Below, piece by piece: positions 1-9,602 of a stretch of DNA of 64,000 bases; position 1 is the first letter of the stretch; each line of letters opens with the position of its first letter. Origin of the DNA: an uncultured Kordia sp. (GTDB taxonomy: Bacteria; Bacteroidota; Bacteroidia; Flavobacteriales; Flavobacteriaceae); the NCBI RefSeq assembly GCF_947496985.1, contig NZ_CANMEZ010000009.1:1-64000 (forward strand). The letters are read 5' to 3'. The notes below the pieces were generated by a model. That model was not told the origin of the DNA. It made no database searches and saw only the letters and a program-made list of their open reading frames with translations. A program made the translations under genes and the position numbers.

Positions 1-3000
1 CCAGCATACGATACAGATGGCGATGGAGTAAGTAACCACTTAGACTTAGATGCAGACAACGATGGAATCTATGATACGATAGAAACTGGCGGCACTGATG
101 CAGACAATAATGGAATTGCAGATGGCACGCCAGATCCGATCACCGGAATCCCAAGTAGTGCAGGCACGGGAGTATCGAGTCCAGCAGACAGTGATGGGAA
201 TGTTGGAGAGAACTTACCAGATTTCTTAGACAGTGATAGTGATGATGATGGTTGTAGTGATGCCAATGAAGCATACAACAATTCAACTGCCGATGGTAAT
301 GATGGTGGTTCGTATGGAACTGGAGAACCTCAAATAGGTGTAAATGTAAGTGGTCTTGTGATAGGAGCAGATTACACAATAGGAACAAATGCTGATGTAA
401 CAACTGTAGGAGTTGATATAGATGGAGATGGACTTGTAAGCGGATGTGACGATGACGATGATGGAGATGGTGATCCAGATGTGACAGATTCTGACCCTGC
501 AGATCCCTGTGTTTATGATTTAACCACACAAGATATTACAATGGTTGAAGCTTCATGGAATGCTTTAGATTGTGATAATGATGGTCTAAATAATGGAGAA
601 GAAATAACGGGAATTGATGATCCTACAACAACTTCTACTCCTAATGGAAACATAACTGATCCGAACGATCCAGATACAGATGGCGACGGAGTAAATGACG
701 GTCAAGAAGGTGTTGATATGACTGATCCAAATGATTCGTGTAGTTATAATGTTGCAAATCAGGATATCACAACAGTTGATTCAATATGGAATGATACGGA
801 TTGTGATGGAGATGGTGTAACAAATGCTCAGGAAGTAACTGACATGACGGATCCAAATGATCCATGTGACTATCAGGCATCAAGTCAAGACTTAGCAACA
901 GTAGACGCAGCTTGGTCAGACACAGATTGTGATAGTGATGGCTTAACAAATGGAGAAGAAGTAACAGGTGTAGATAATCCTTCCACACCAGCCGATCCAA
1001 ACGGAATAACAACCGATCCACAAGATGCAGATACAGATGGCGACGGAGTAAATGACGGTCAAGAAGCAATTGATATGACTGATCCAAATGATTCGTGTAG
1101 TTATGAAATGTCAAGTCAAGACATTACAATGGTCGGAACGGTTTGGAATGAAGCTGATTGTGATAATGATGGATTAACAAATAACGAAGAAGTCACAGGC
1201 GTAGATGATCCTTCCACACCAGCCAATCCAAATGGAGTAACAACCGATCCACAAGACGAAGATACAGATGGAGATGGAGTAAGTGATGGACAAGAAGCCT
1301 TAGATGGAACTAATCCAAATGATCCATGTGACTATCAGGCATCAAGTCAAGACTTAGCAACAGTAGACGCAGCTTGGTCAGACACAGATTGTGATAGTGA
1401 TGGCTTAACAAATGGAGAAGAAGTAACAGGTGTAGATAATCCTTCCACACCAGCCGATCCAAACGGAATAACAACCGATCCACAAGATGCAGATACAGAT
1501 GGCGACGGAGTAAATGACGGTCAAGAAGCAATTGATATGACTGATCCAAATGATTCGTGTAGTTATAATGTAGCAAGTCAGGATATCACAGCAGTAGAAC
1601 CAGTATGGACAAGTGCTGATTGTGATAATGATGGATTAACAAATAACGAAGAAGTTACAGGCGTAGATGATCCTTTAACACCAGCCAATCCAAATGGAAT
1701 AACAACCGATCCACAAGATGCAGATACAGATGGCGATGGAGTAAATGATGGTCAAGAAGCAATTGATATGACTGATCCAAATGATTCGTGTAGTTATAAT
1801 GTAGCAAGTCAGGATATCACAGCAGTAGAACCAGTATGGACAAGTGCTGATTGTGATAATGATGGATTAACAAATAACGAAGAAGTTACAGGCGTAGATG
1901 ATCCTTTAACACCAGCCAATCCAAATGGAGTAACAACCGATCCACAAGACGAAGATACAGATGGAGATGGAGTAAGTGATGGACAAGAAGCAATTGACAT
2001 GACGGATCCGAATGATCTATGTGATTATCAGGCATCAAGTCAAGACTTAGCAACAGTAGACACAGCTTGGTCAGACACAGATTGTGACAGTGATGGCTTA
2101 ACAAATGGAGAAGAAGTAACAGGTGTAGATAATCCTTCCACACCAGCCGATCCAAATGGAGTAACAACCGATCCACAAGATACAGATACAGATGGCGACG
2201 GAGTAAATGATGGTCAAGAAGCAATTGATATGACTGATCCAAATGATTCGTGTAGTTATAATGTAGCAAGTCAGGATACCACAGCAGTAGAACCAGTATG
2301 GACAAGTGCTGATTGTGATAATGATGGATTAACAAATAATGAAGAAGTTACAGGCGTAGATGATCCTTTAACACCAGCCAATCCAAATGGAGTAACAACC
2401 GATCCACAAGACGAAGATACAGATGGAGATGGAGTAAGTGATGGACAAGAAGCCTTAGATGGAACTAATCCAAATGATCCATGTGACTATCAGGCATCAA
2501 GTCAAGACTTAGCAACAGTAGACGCAGCTTGGTCAAACACAGATTGTGATAGTGATGGCTTAACAAATGGAGAAGAAGTTACAGGTGTAGATAATCCTTC
2601 TACACCAGCCGATCCAAACGGAATAACAACCGATCCACAAGATGCAGATACAGATGGCGACGGAGTAAATGACGGTCAAGAAGCAATTGATATGACCAAT
2701 CCAAATGATTCGTGTAGTTATGAAATGTCAAGTCAAGACATTACAATGGTCGGAACGGTTTGGAATGAAGCTGATTGTGATAATGATGGATTAACAAATA
2801 ACGAAGAAGTTACAGGCGTAGATGATCCTTCCACACCAGCCAATCCAAATGGAGTAACAACCGATCCACAAGACGACGATACAGATGGAGACGGAGTTAC
2901 TGATGGACAAGAAGCAATTGACATGACGGATCCGAATGATCTATGTGATTATGAAGCTGCAAGTCAGGATGTAACAGCAGTAGAACCAGCTTGGGGAGAT

Positions 3001-4860
3001 GCTGATTGTGATGGTGACGGATTAAACAACGAAGAAGAAGTTACGGGAGTAGATGATCCTTCTACACCAGCTGATCCAAACGGAATAACAACCGATCCAC
3101 AAGATGCAGATACAGATGATGACGGAGTAAATGATGGTCAAGAAGCAATTGATATGACCGATCCAAATGATCCTTGTGATTATGAACTAATGAACCAAGA
3201 TATCACAATGGTCGGAACGGTTTGGAATGAAGCTGATTGTGATGATGATGGATTAACAAATAATGAAGAAGTTACAGGCGTAGATGATCCTTTAACACCA
3301 GCCGATCCAAATGGAGTAACAACCGATCCACAAGACGACGATACAGATGGCGATGGAGTAAGTGATGGACAAGAAGCAATTGACATGACGGATCCGAATG
3401 ATCTATGTGATTATGAAGCTGCAAGTCAGGATGTAACAGCAGTAGAACCAGCTTGGGGAGATGCTGATTGTGATGGTGACGGATTAAACAATGAAGAAGA
3501 AGTTACGGGAGTAGATGATCCTTCCACACCAGCCGATCCAAATGGAGTAACAACCGATCCACAAGATGCAGATACAGATGATGACGGAGTAAATGATGGT
3601 CAAGAAGCAATTGATATGACCGATCCAAATGATCCTTGTGATTATGAACTAATGAACCAAGATATCACAATGGTTGGAGATATATGGAACAATGCCGATT
3701 GTGATGGTGATGGAGTTACCAATGGACAGGAAGTAACAGATATGACCGATCCATTAGAATCATGTGACTATCTAGTAACAAGTCAAGATATAACACAGGC
3801 TTCGGGAGCTTGGCTTACAGCAGATTGTGATGGTGACGGAGTTGCCAATGGACAAGAAATCAATGACAACACTGATCCAAATGATCCATGTAGTTTCAAC
3901 TCAAACAGTCAAAACACATCAATGACAACAGATGAATATGATATGTTAGACTGTGATGGAGATGGAGTTACAAACGGACAGGAAGTTACTGACGGAACTG
4001 ATGCTCAAAATCCTTGTGATTACAACGAGTCAAACCAAGATGTAACAATAATTACAACCACTTGGGAAGGTTTAGATTGTGATGAAGATGGAGTTCCAAA
4101 TGGTCTCGAAATCTTAGAAGCTACAGGAGTACAAGATCCTTGCGATTACAATGTAACAAGCCAAGATATTAGCGCTGTTGGAGCAATTTGGAATACTGTT
4201 GACTGTGATGGAGATGGTGTCATAAATGGTGATGAAGTTGTAGATGGAACCAACCCAGTTGATCCATGTAGCTTTGACTTAGGAAGCCAAACAACTGTAA
4301 CATCAGATGTCTGGAACAACGCAGATTGTGATGGAGATGGTGTAACAAATGCTGTGGAAGTTGCTAATGATAGTACAGATCCAGCAGATCCTTGTGATTT
4401 CGATTTCAATAGTCAAAACTTAGCAACGGTAGATGCTGCTTGGTTAGCTCTAAACTGTGATGGAGATACCATTCCAAACGGTGATGAACTAGGAGATGAC
4501 AATAACAATGGAATTCCTGATTATGTAGAAGTAAACAACGGAGATCCTAACCAAGAACTAGAAATCTTTGACATTCTAACACCAAATGGTGATGGCCTTA
4601 ACGATGTGTTCACTATCAGAGGAATTCAAAACTTCCCTAACAACAACTTAAAAATCTATAACAGATGGGGAGTTAAAGTGTACGATGTAGATGGCTATGG
4701 TCAAGGAGACAAATTCTTTAGAGGTTACTCAGAAGGAAGAGTTACCATTGCACGTGACGATCGCTTACCTGTAGGAACGTACTACTATGTATTATCATAC
4801 GTGGATAGCAACGGAAACCGTAAAGAAAAAGCAGGACCACTTTACATTAATAGAAGATAA
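1..4860 (+). CDS. Giant thrombospondin type 3 repeat adhesin with T9SS type B sorting domain (5' end outside window)
   Basis: The reading frame is open from base 1 with no start codon context, so the gene begins upstream; at least 1619 codons are present. It is extremely rich in Asp, Asn and Gly and is built of DxDxDG-type calcium-binding loops (for example DTDGDGVNDGQE), as in thrombospondin type 3 repeats. Cys recurs in each unit. The last ~100 residues leave the repeat pattern: ILTPNGDGLNDVF, then IYNRWGVKVYD, then GTYYYVLSY, which is the gliding-motility-associated type B T9SS C-terminal domain. The protein is therefore expected to cross the outer membrane through the T9SS and act at the cell surface as a long Ca2+-stiffened rod, probably an adhesin. 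The PorP/SprF gene 56 bp downstream supports this, since type B cargo commonly pairs with SprF-like proteins. Ligand unknown. Confidence 0.93.
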   Translation, partial: PAYDTDGDGVSNHLDLDADNDGIYDTIETGGTDADNNGIADGTPDPITGIPSSAGTGVSSPADSDGNVGENLPDFLDSDSDDDGCSDANEAYNNSTADGNDGGSYGTGEPQIGVNVSGLVIGADYTIGTNADVTTVGVDIDGDGLVSGCDDDDDGDGDPDVTDSDPADPCVYDLTTQDITMVEASWNALDCDNDGLNNGEEITGIDDPTTTSTPNGNITDPNDPDTDGDGVNDGQEGVDMTDPNDSCSYNVANQDITTVDSIWNDTDCDGDGVTNAQEVTDMTDPNDPCDYQASSQDLATVDAAWSDTDCDSDGLTNGEEVTGVDNPSTPADPNGITTDPQDADTDGDGVNDGQEAIDMTDPNDSCSYEMSSQDITMVGTVWNEADCDNDGLTNNEEVTGVDDPSTPANPNGVTTDPQDEDTDGDGVSDGQEALDGTNPNDPCDYQASSQDLATVDAAWSDTDCDSDGLTNGEEVTGVDNPSTPADPNGITTDPQDADTDGDGVNDGQEAIDMTDPNDSCSYNVASQDITAVEPVWTSADCDNDGLTNNEEVTGVDDPLTPANPNGITTDPQDADTDGDGVNDGQEAIDMTDPNDSCSYNVASQDITAVEPVWTSADCDNDGLTNNEEVTGVDDPLTPANPNGVTTDPQDEDTDGDGVSDGQEAIDMTDPNDLCDYQASSQDLATVDTAWSDTDCDSDGLTNGEEVTGVDNPSTPADPNGVTTDPQDTDTDGDGVNDGQEAIDMTDPNDSCSYNVASQDTTAVEPVWTSADCDNDGLTNNEEVTGVDDPLTPANPNGVTTDPQDEDTDGDGVSDGQEALDGTNPNDPCDYQASSQDLATVDAAWSNTDCDSDGLTNGEEVTGVDNPSTPADPNGITTDPQDADTDGDGVNDGQEAIDMTNPNDSCSYEMSSQDITMVGTVWNEADCDNDGLTNNEEVTGVDDPSTPANPNGVTTDPQDDDTDGDGVTDGQEAIDMTDPNDLCDYEAASQDVTAVEPAWGDADCDGDGLNNEEEVTGVDDPSTPADPNGITTDPQDADTDDDGVNDGQEAIDMTDPNDPCDYELMNQDITMVGTVWNEADCDDDGLTNNEEVTGVDDPLTPADPNGVTTDPQDDDTDGDGVSDGQEAIDMTDPNDLCDYEAASQDVTAVEPAWGDADCDGDGLNNEEEVTGVDDPSTPADPNGVTTDPQDADTDDDGVNDGQEAIDMTDPNDPCDYELMNQDITMVGDIWNNADCDGDGVTNGQEVTDMTDPLESCDYLVTSQDITQASGAWLTADCDGDGVANGQEINDNTDPNDPCSFNSNSQNTSMTTDEYDMLDCDGDGVTNGQEVTDGTDAQNPCDYNESNQDVTIITTTWEGLDCDEDGVPNGLEILEATGVQDPCDYNVTSQDISAVGAIWNTVDCDGDGVINGDEVVDGTNPVDPCSFDLGSQTTVTSDVWNNADCDGDGVTNAVEVANDSTDPADPCDFDFNSQNLATVDAAWLALNCDGDTIPNGDELGDDNNNGIPDYVEVNNGDPNQELEIFDILTPNGDGLNDVFTIRGIQNFPNNNLKIYNRWGVKVYDVDGYGQGDKFFRGYSEGRVTIARDDRLPVGTYYYVLSYVDSNGNRKEKAGPLYINRR
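865..3636 (+). repeat. Twelve head-to-tail 231-bp repeats inside the adhesin gene
   Basis: A TGT Cys codon recurs at 865, 1096, 1327, 1558, 1789, 2020, 2251, 2482, 2713, 2944, 3175, 3406 and 3637, exactly 231 bp (77 codons) apart. Another 77-codon unit lies at 508-738, and 42-codon short units lie at 739-864 and from 3637 onward. Units alternate between types (CDYQASSQ, CSYNVASQ or CSYEMSSQ, CDYEAASQ, CDYELMNQ), giving a loose two-unit, 462-bp higher order. Many stretches are nearly identical at the DNA level, so recent duplication or gene conversion is likely. Confidence 0.95.
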
Positions 4861-4873
4861 AAACAATACAAAC

Positions 4874-4901
4874 ACCTATCGGAGTATACGCTCCGGTAGG
4901 T
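4874..4901 (+). promoter_or_regulatory. Intergenic hairpin between adhesin and PorP/SprF genes
   Basis: An 11-bp stem (ACCTATCGGAG with CTCCGGTAGGT, one G-U pair) closes a 6-nt loop. No T-tract follows, so it does not look like a full terminator. It may be an attenuator or an RNA processing/stability element that sets the ratio of adhesin to downstream secretion genes. Confidence 0.5.
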
Positions 4902-4916
4902 CTAATACATACACTT

Positions 4917-5861
4917 ATGAAAAAAAATTATGTAACGATCATAACTTTACTAGTTTTAGTGTTGTTCTCTAACATTGCAACAGCTCAGCAGGATGCACAG
5001 TATACACAATACATGTACAATACGTTGAGTATAAACCCTGCCTATGCTGGTTCAAGAGACGTGTTTAGTTTTCTAGGATTATACAGAACGCAATGGGTTG
5101 GATTAGATGGAGCGCCAAAAACATTCACAGCTTCTATGCATACACCAGTTGGAAAACGAGTAGGATTGGGACTCAATATTACCAATGATGAAATATTTAT
5201 AGCCAAAGAAAGCTACATTGATATCGATTTTAGCTATACGCTAGATGTTGGAGATCAAGGTAGATTGGCTTTAGGATTAAAAGCAGGAGCGCACTTATTA
5301 GATATCGATTCGAATCGATTAAACACAGGAGCTTTCAATCCTGGAGATCCAGATGCATTTATAAATATTGATAGGCGTTTTTCACCACAATTTGGAGTAG
5401 GTTTATACTATCATACACCAAAATTTTATCTAGGACTTAGTGTGCCCAATCTATTAGAAACGGATCACTTTGATGAATCATCTAACAGTAACAATTCAAG
5501 TGCTACAGCAAGAGAGCGTGTCAATTACTATTTAATGACAGGCTATGTATTCAATCTATCAAGTGAAGTAAAATTGAAGCCAGCCACATTGGTAAAACTA
5601 GTGGCAGGAGCGCCATTACAAGTAGATCTATCAGGAAATTTTCTCATCTATGACAAACTTACGCTTGGAGCCGCTTATAGATGGAGCGCCGCACTAAGTG
5701 CTATGGCAGGATTTCAAGTATCAGATCAATTTATGATCGGATTTGCCTATGATAGAGAAACTACTGAATTGCAACAATACAATGATGGTTCGTATGAAGT
5801 ATTTCTTCGCTTCGAACTCTTCAATCGTAAAAAACGTATGATATCACCAAGATTCTTTTAA
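4917..5861 (+). CDS. PorP/SprF family type IX secretion membrane protein
   Basis: 314 aa with an N-terminal signal peptide ending near TAQQDAQ. The mature start (QYTQYMYNTLSINPAYAGSR) is the family hallmark, followed by a predicted outer-membrane beta-barrel with alternating hydrophobic strands. PorP/SprF proteins are outer-membrane components needed for surface delivery of particular T9SS cargo; SprF serves the type B adhesin SprB in Flavobacterium johnsoniae. Its position directly after a type B adhesin and before an OmpA-PD40 gene matches the usual three-gene arrangement, so it probably serves that adhesin. Start ATG at 4917 is immediately followed by a Lys-rich signal n-region. Confidence 0.93.
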   Translation: MKKNYVTIITLLVLVLFSNIATAQQDAQYTQYMYNTLSINPAYAGSRDVFSFLGLYRTQWVGLDGAPKTFTASMHTPVGKRVGLGLNITNDEIFIAKESYIDIDFSYTLDVGDQGRLALGLKAGAHLLDIDSNRLNTGAFNPGDPDAFINIDRRFSPQFGVGLYYHTPKFYLGLSVPNLLETDHFDESSNSNNSSATARERVNYYLMTGYVFNLSSEVKLKPATLVKLVAGAPLQVDLSGNFLIYDKLTLGAAYRWSAALSAMAGFQVSDQFMIGFAYDRETTELQQYNDGSYEVFLRFELFNRKKRMISPRFF

Positions 5862-5881
5862 TCCAACAAAAAACAGCAAAT

Positions 5882-7837
5882 ATGAGACAAACAATACACA
5901 CAATCATAGTTTTCTTAATCGTTGGAATCGTAGCGGTCAACGCACAAGAAAAAAAGATCCAAAAAGGAAATGATGAGTACAATAAATACGCGTTTATTGA
6001 TGCCCGTGAAGCATACTTAAAAGTAGCGGAAGATGGATTTCAATCAGTAGATTTATTAGCCCGATTAGGAGATTCGTACTACTTTACAGCAGACTATAAA
6101 AATGCCGCGAAATGGTATGGCGCACTCTTTAATTTTTCAGAAGAAATAGAATCAGAATATTTATATAGGTATGCGCTTTCGCTGAAAAGTACAGAGCAAT
6201 ATGCGGCTTCTGATGCAATCATGGAAAAATTCTATGCAAGAAAAGGAGAAGATTATCGAGCAAAACTCTTTGTAAATGAACGTAATTATCTAGAAGAAAT
6301 AGAACAACAATCAGGACGATTTAAAATAGAAAATGCAGGATTCAATTCTAAACTATCAGACTTTGCTCCAACATTTTATCAAAACAGATTAATTTTTGCA
6401 TCTAACAGATCAAACAGAAACGTAACAAGAAGAATTCATGATTGGAACGATCAACCATTTCTAGATTTATATCAAATAAGTATCGCTTCTGAAAATGCAA
6501 AAAGTACAATCTCAAAAATGCCAAAAGTTATTAACACCAGATATCACGAATCTACAGCAGCGTACACAAAAGATGGTAACACGTTTTATTTTACTAGAAA
6601 CAATTACACCGACAAAGAATACAAGCAAGATGATGAAGGAACAAACAAATTAAAACTCTACAGAGCAACGCTTGAAGGTGAAGAATGGAAAGTAGAAGAA
6701 TTACCATTTAATAGTGATCAATACTCGGTGGCGCATCCTGCGTTAAGTGTAGATGAAAAAACACTTTACTTTGCTTCTGATATGCCTGGCGGAAAAGGAC
6801 AATCGGACTTATATAAAGTAGCAATTAATGGAACAGAATTTGGAACTCCAGAGAATTTAGGAGACAAAATAAATACGGAAAGTAGAGAAACCTTTCCATT
6901 CATAAGTAAAGACAATAAACTATATTTTACATCCGATGGACACGTTGGTTTGGGAGGGTTAGATGTTTTTGTGTCAACTATTGACAGGACAAATGGCTTC
7001 GGGGAAGTTTTCAACTTGGGTCGCCCAATCAACAGTCCAGCGGATGATTTTACCTTTATCATTAACGAAACAACAGGAACAGGATACGTTGCTTCCAATC
7101 GTGAAGGTGGCGTTGGTGATGATGATATCTATATATTTACACGAACACAAAAAATCATTTCAACATGCAGTCAAACATTAGAAGGTGTTGTGTTAGACGA
7201 GCAAACGAATAATCCAGTTGCAAATGCGAAAGTATTATTATTAGATGGTGATACCAATGTGATAGAACAAACCTTTGCTAAAGATGATGGAAGCTTTGCA
7301 TTCAATTTAGACTGTAATACACAATACGCTATCAGAGCTGCTAAAGAAGACTATTCAACGGCAGAAAAATCATTTGGAACGACCAATGAATTGAATAAGG
7401 TTGTTAAAAAAACACTTTTCCTCAAAAAAGGCACTACACTAGAAAAGCCAATAATAGCAAACATAGGTGGTGACTTAGTAAAAATATTAGGATTAAACCC
7501 AATTTACTTTGATTTAGACAAAGATTTTATCAGAGGAGATGCAGAAATAGAGCTACGCAAAGTAATTGCAATTATGGAACTATATCCAGGCATGAAAATT
7601 GATGTACGTTCACATACCGACAGTAGATCGGATGACGATTATAATATGGATTTATCAGAAAGACGTGCCAAATCAACGATTAAATTTTTAATAACCAATG
7701 GTATCGATGAAAGTAGACTCACGGGCAGAGGCTACGGAGAAACAAGGCACGTAAACAGATGTAGTAATGGAGTCCCATGCTCCGAATACGAACATCAACT
7801 CAATAGACGTAGTGAATTTATCATTATAGAAAATTAA
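5882..7837 (+). CDS. OmpA family protein with TPR, PD40 propeller and carboxypeptidase-regulatory domain
   Basis: 651 aa. Domains in order: signal peptide (1-21), TPR-like helices (~22-140), PD40/WD40-like beta-propeller strands (~150-420, with repeated LYFASD/LYFTSD motifs), a carboxypeptidase-D-regulatory-like Ig fold (~430-510), and an OmpA peptidoglycan-binding domain (~535-651) carrying the DLSERRA motif. It lies 20 bp after the PorP/SprF gene and is almost certainly cotranscribed. This architecture is typical of proteins encoded beside PorP/SprF. It probably links the outer-membrane secretion/adhesin assembly to the cell wall. The exact function of this copy is inferred. Confidence 0.9.
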   Translation: MRQTIHTIIVFLIVGIVAVNAQEKKIQKGNDEYNKYAFIDAREAYLKVAEDGFQSVDLLARLGDSYYFTADYKNAAKWYGALFNFSEEIESEYLYRYALSLKSTEQYAASDAIMEKFYARKGEDYRAKLFVNERNYLEEIEQQSGRFKIENAGFNSKLSDFAPTFYQNRLIFASNRSNRNVTRRIHDWNDQPFLDLYQISIASENAKSTISKMPKVINTRYHESTAAYTKDGNTFYFTRNNYTDKEYKQDDEGTNKLKLYRATLEGEEWKVEELPFNSDQYSVAHPALSVDEKTLYFASDMPGGKGQSDLYKVAINGTEFGTPENLGDKINTESRETFPFISKDNKLYFTSDGHVGLGGLDVFVSTIDRTNGFGEVFNLGRPINSPADDFTFIINETTGTGYVASNREGGVGDDDIYIFTRTQKIISTCSQTLEGVVLDEQTNNPVANAKVLLLDGDTNVIEQTFAKDDGSFAFNLDCNTQYAIRAAKEDYSTAEKSFGTTNELNKVVKKTLFLKKGTTLEKPIIANIGGDLVKILGLNPIYFDLDKDFIRGDAEIELRKVIAIMELYPGMKIDVRSHTDSRSDDDYNMDLSERRAKSTIKFLITNGIDESRLTGRGYGETRHVNRCSNGVPCSEYEHQLNRRSEFIIIEN

Positions 7838-7890
7838 TAAATGTTCGAGTATTTTTAAGGTTCTTAACAGAAATGAATTCAAAGTCTATA

Positions 7891-7925
7891 AAAGCCCTAA
7901 AGCTGACTACTTTAGGGCTTTCTTC
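7891..7925 (+). terminator. Rho-independent terminator after the adhesin-PorP-OmpA cluster
   Basis: A perfect 12-bp stem (AAAGCCCTAAAG with CTTTAGGGCTTT) and 7-nt loop are followed by a T-rich run. Confidence 0.9.
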
Positions 7926-8046
7926 TTTTTATTAAACTAAGTGTTGAAAAGTCTGTAAGACGTACATAAAATACTATAAGTTGAATTAACCCTGTTGTAA
8001 AACTGGGTCTCAAAATTGTTCAATTTTAAAATAAAAAGTATTTCTT

Positions 8047-8070
8047 CCTAATTCCTAATTCCTAATTCCT
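8047..8070. repeat. Short tandem CCTAATT repeat
   Basis: About three and a half copies of the heptamer CCTAATT lie at the 3' end of the M48 peptidase gene, just outside its stop codon. Simple repeats of this kind can vary in copy number; no function is evident. Confidence 0.8.
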
Positions 8071-8072
8071 AA

Positions 8073-8834
8073 CTACTGACGATACTTTTCAATAGCTTCC
8101 TTAATACGTTGAATTCTATTCTCTGGATCAGGATGTGTACTTTGAAACTCAGGAGTTCTATTTGGTCCAGCGGCAGCTTTTAAAATCTTCATTACTTCAA
8201 TCATAGCTTCCGGATCATATCCAGCATATAACATTAATACAACGCCTAACTCGTCACTTTCAAGCTCATCTTCACGACCATTTTTAAGTAAAGTCTGTTG
8301 TCCAATTCCATTAATCATACCACCCATGTCAGCTCCAACGGAAGCGCCTGTAGAAACGGTTTTCCAAAAATCACTCTCAGCAATTCGTTCTGCGGAATGT
8401 CGTCCCAAAACATGTCCAATTTCATGACCTAATACGCCTGCTAACTGATTGTCATCTAGCTTACTATATAAAGCATTTGTAATAAAAATTTGTCCGCCAG
8501 GCAATGCAAAAGCATTGATAGCTCTATTATCAGCCAGCAAATGAAACTCAAATTGATAATTAGATTCCTTAGCCATACTTTTGGTAACTAATTTTTCGCC
8601 AATAAAATCTACACGTGCCTGCGCACCAGCATCAGGATACAACCCACCATGTTGTTGTGCCATGGCGTCACGATTAGCAAAACCTAAAGCAATTTCTTCA
8701 TCCGTAGACATGCTAATAGTTTGCGTACGACCTGTATATTGGTTTTTTTCTTGATTAGAACATTTTTTAAAGTATGCAAATGCCACAATAGCAACTCCGA
8801 TCAATAAACGGATTTTAAACTTATTTCCTCTCAT
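8073..8834 (-). CDS. M48 family metallopeptidase, membrane-anchored
   Basis: 253 aa. An N-terminal hydrophobic segment (~8-22) is followed by a Cys at 25 (could be a signal anchor or a lipoprotein). The zinc motif HEIGH is at 137-141, preceded by the family-typical NAFALPGGQIFI and followed by a downstream acidic ligand region (ELESDELG, ~190-197). M48 peptidases of this small periplasmic type (BepA/LoiP-like) handle outer-membrane protein quality control in other Gram-negatives. The role here is inferred. It follows the M15 peptidase gene by 36 bp on the same strand. Confidence 0.92.
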   Translation of the reverse strand: MRGNKFKIRLLIGVAIVAFAYFKKCSNQEKNQYTGRTQTISMSTDEEIALGFANRDAMAQQHGGLYPDAGAQARVDFIGEKLVTKSMAKESNYQFEFHLLADNRAINAFALPGGQIFITNALYSKLDDNQLAGVLGHEIGHVLGRHSAERIAESDFWKTVSTGASVGADMGGMINGIGQQTLLKNGREDELESDELGVVLMLYAGYDPEAMIEVMKILKAAAGPNRTPEFQSTHPDPENRIQRIKEAIEKYRQ

Positions 8835-8870
8835 GATTATTAAAATTGGGATTATTTAAAAATACAAAAC

Positions 8871-9602
8871 TTACCCTAAAAGCTGAGGATTGATATCTAA
8901 AATATTCTCTTTTATATATGAATTGATAAAATCTTCGTCAAAATGCTCACTTCCTAGTAATTTTTCAGCTTGAAGCATCTTTTTAACGTCCAATTTTTTA
9001 TACGCTTGTAACATGGGTTTCGAAATTGGGGCATAACTATAATGCCAAGGTTCATACTTAAAACCTTTACGATCAGAACGATCTGTATACACGATATAAA
9101 AACCGAAGGAATTCGCATTGTTTTCTAACCATTCTCTAAGCTTGCAAAATGGTCCATCACCATGAAATTTTTTAGGAATCAACACATCACCACTATACGA
9201 AGCATTTTTATCAATAATATCAATGTCAGTTGCCCAATGGTGTCTTGAAGTTCCTGGGATAGTAGAATACTCTATAATTTTTTTAATTGCGTTTAAAGGT
9301 GCTAAACCTTGTTTTGTAAAACGTTTATACTTGCGTTCCCAAATACGATTTTGATGCGCATAATTGCGATAGCTAGAAACGACATGAATTGAAATTCCAT
9401 CTTTTTCTGCAGCAGCGCGCATTTGTATAAACGCATCATAAGCCTCTTTTCGTAATGAAAATCCCTTACCGAAAACAGTTGGATTCCCTTTACCAAGAAG
9501 TTCTAAAGTTTTTGAATCTTGTGTATTAAAAGCCATACTTGGTAAACTGTGCAAAGCAATTGTTCCCAAACAAAGTAGCTTCATGAAATTTGATCTATTC
9601 AA
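8871..9602 (-). CDS. M15 family peptidoglycan DD/LD-carboxypeptidase
   Basis: 243 aa with a signal peptide (1-24, SLPSMAF cleavage region). The VanY/LdcB-type zinc site is visible: SSYRNYAHQ (~77-84), TSRHHWATDIDI (118-129, His121 and Asp128 as likely ligands) and EPWHYSY (~185-191). Such enzymes trim the terminal residue of peptidoglycan stem peptides in the periplasm. The start codon overlaps the 3' end of the upstream PD40 gene by 8 bp, so translation is probably coupled. Whether the substrate is a DD- or LD-peptide cannot be decided from sequence. Confidence 0.9.
   Translation of the reverse strand: MNRSNFMKLLCLGTIALHSLPSMAFNTQDSKTLELLGKGNPTVFGKGFSLRKEAYDAFIQMRAAAEKDGISIHVVSSYRNYAHQNRIWERKYKRFTKQGLAPLNAIKKIIEYSTIPGTSRHHWATDIDIIDKNASYSGDVLIPKKFHGDGPFCKLREWLENNANSFGFYIVYTDRSDRKGFKYEPWHYSYAPISKPMLQAYKKLDVKKMLQAEKLLGSEHFDEDFINSYIKENILDINPQLLG

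Noticed and set aside
865-3636. CRISPR-like or non-coding satellite
   Set aside because: The units encode an uninterrupted calcium-binding protein frame with a sorting domain at its end.
140-4409. Several minus-strand open frames opposite the adhesin repeats
   Set aside because: They are antisense shadows of the repeat; their His/Leu/Ser-rich translations follow from the plus-strand Asp/Gly codons.
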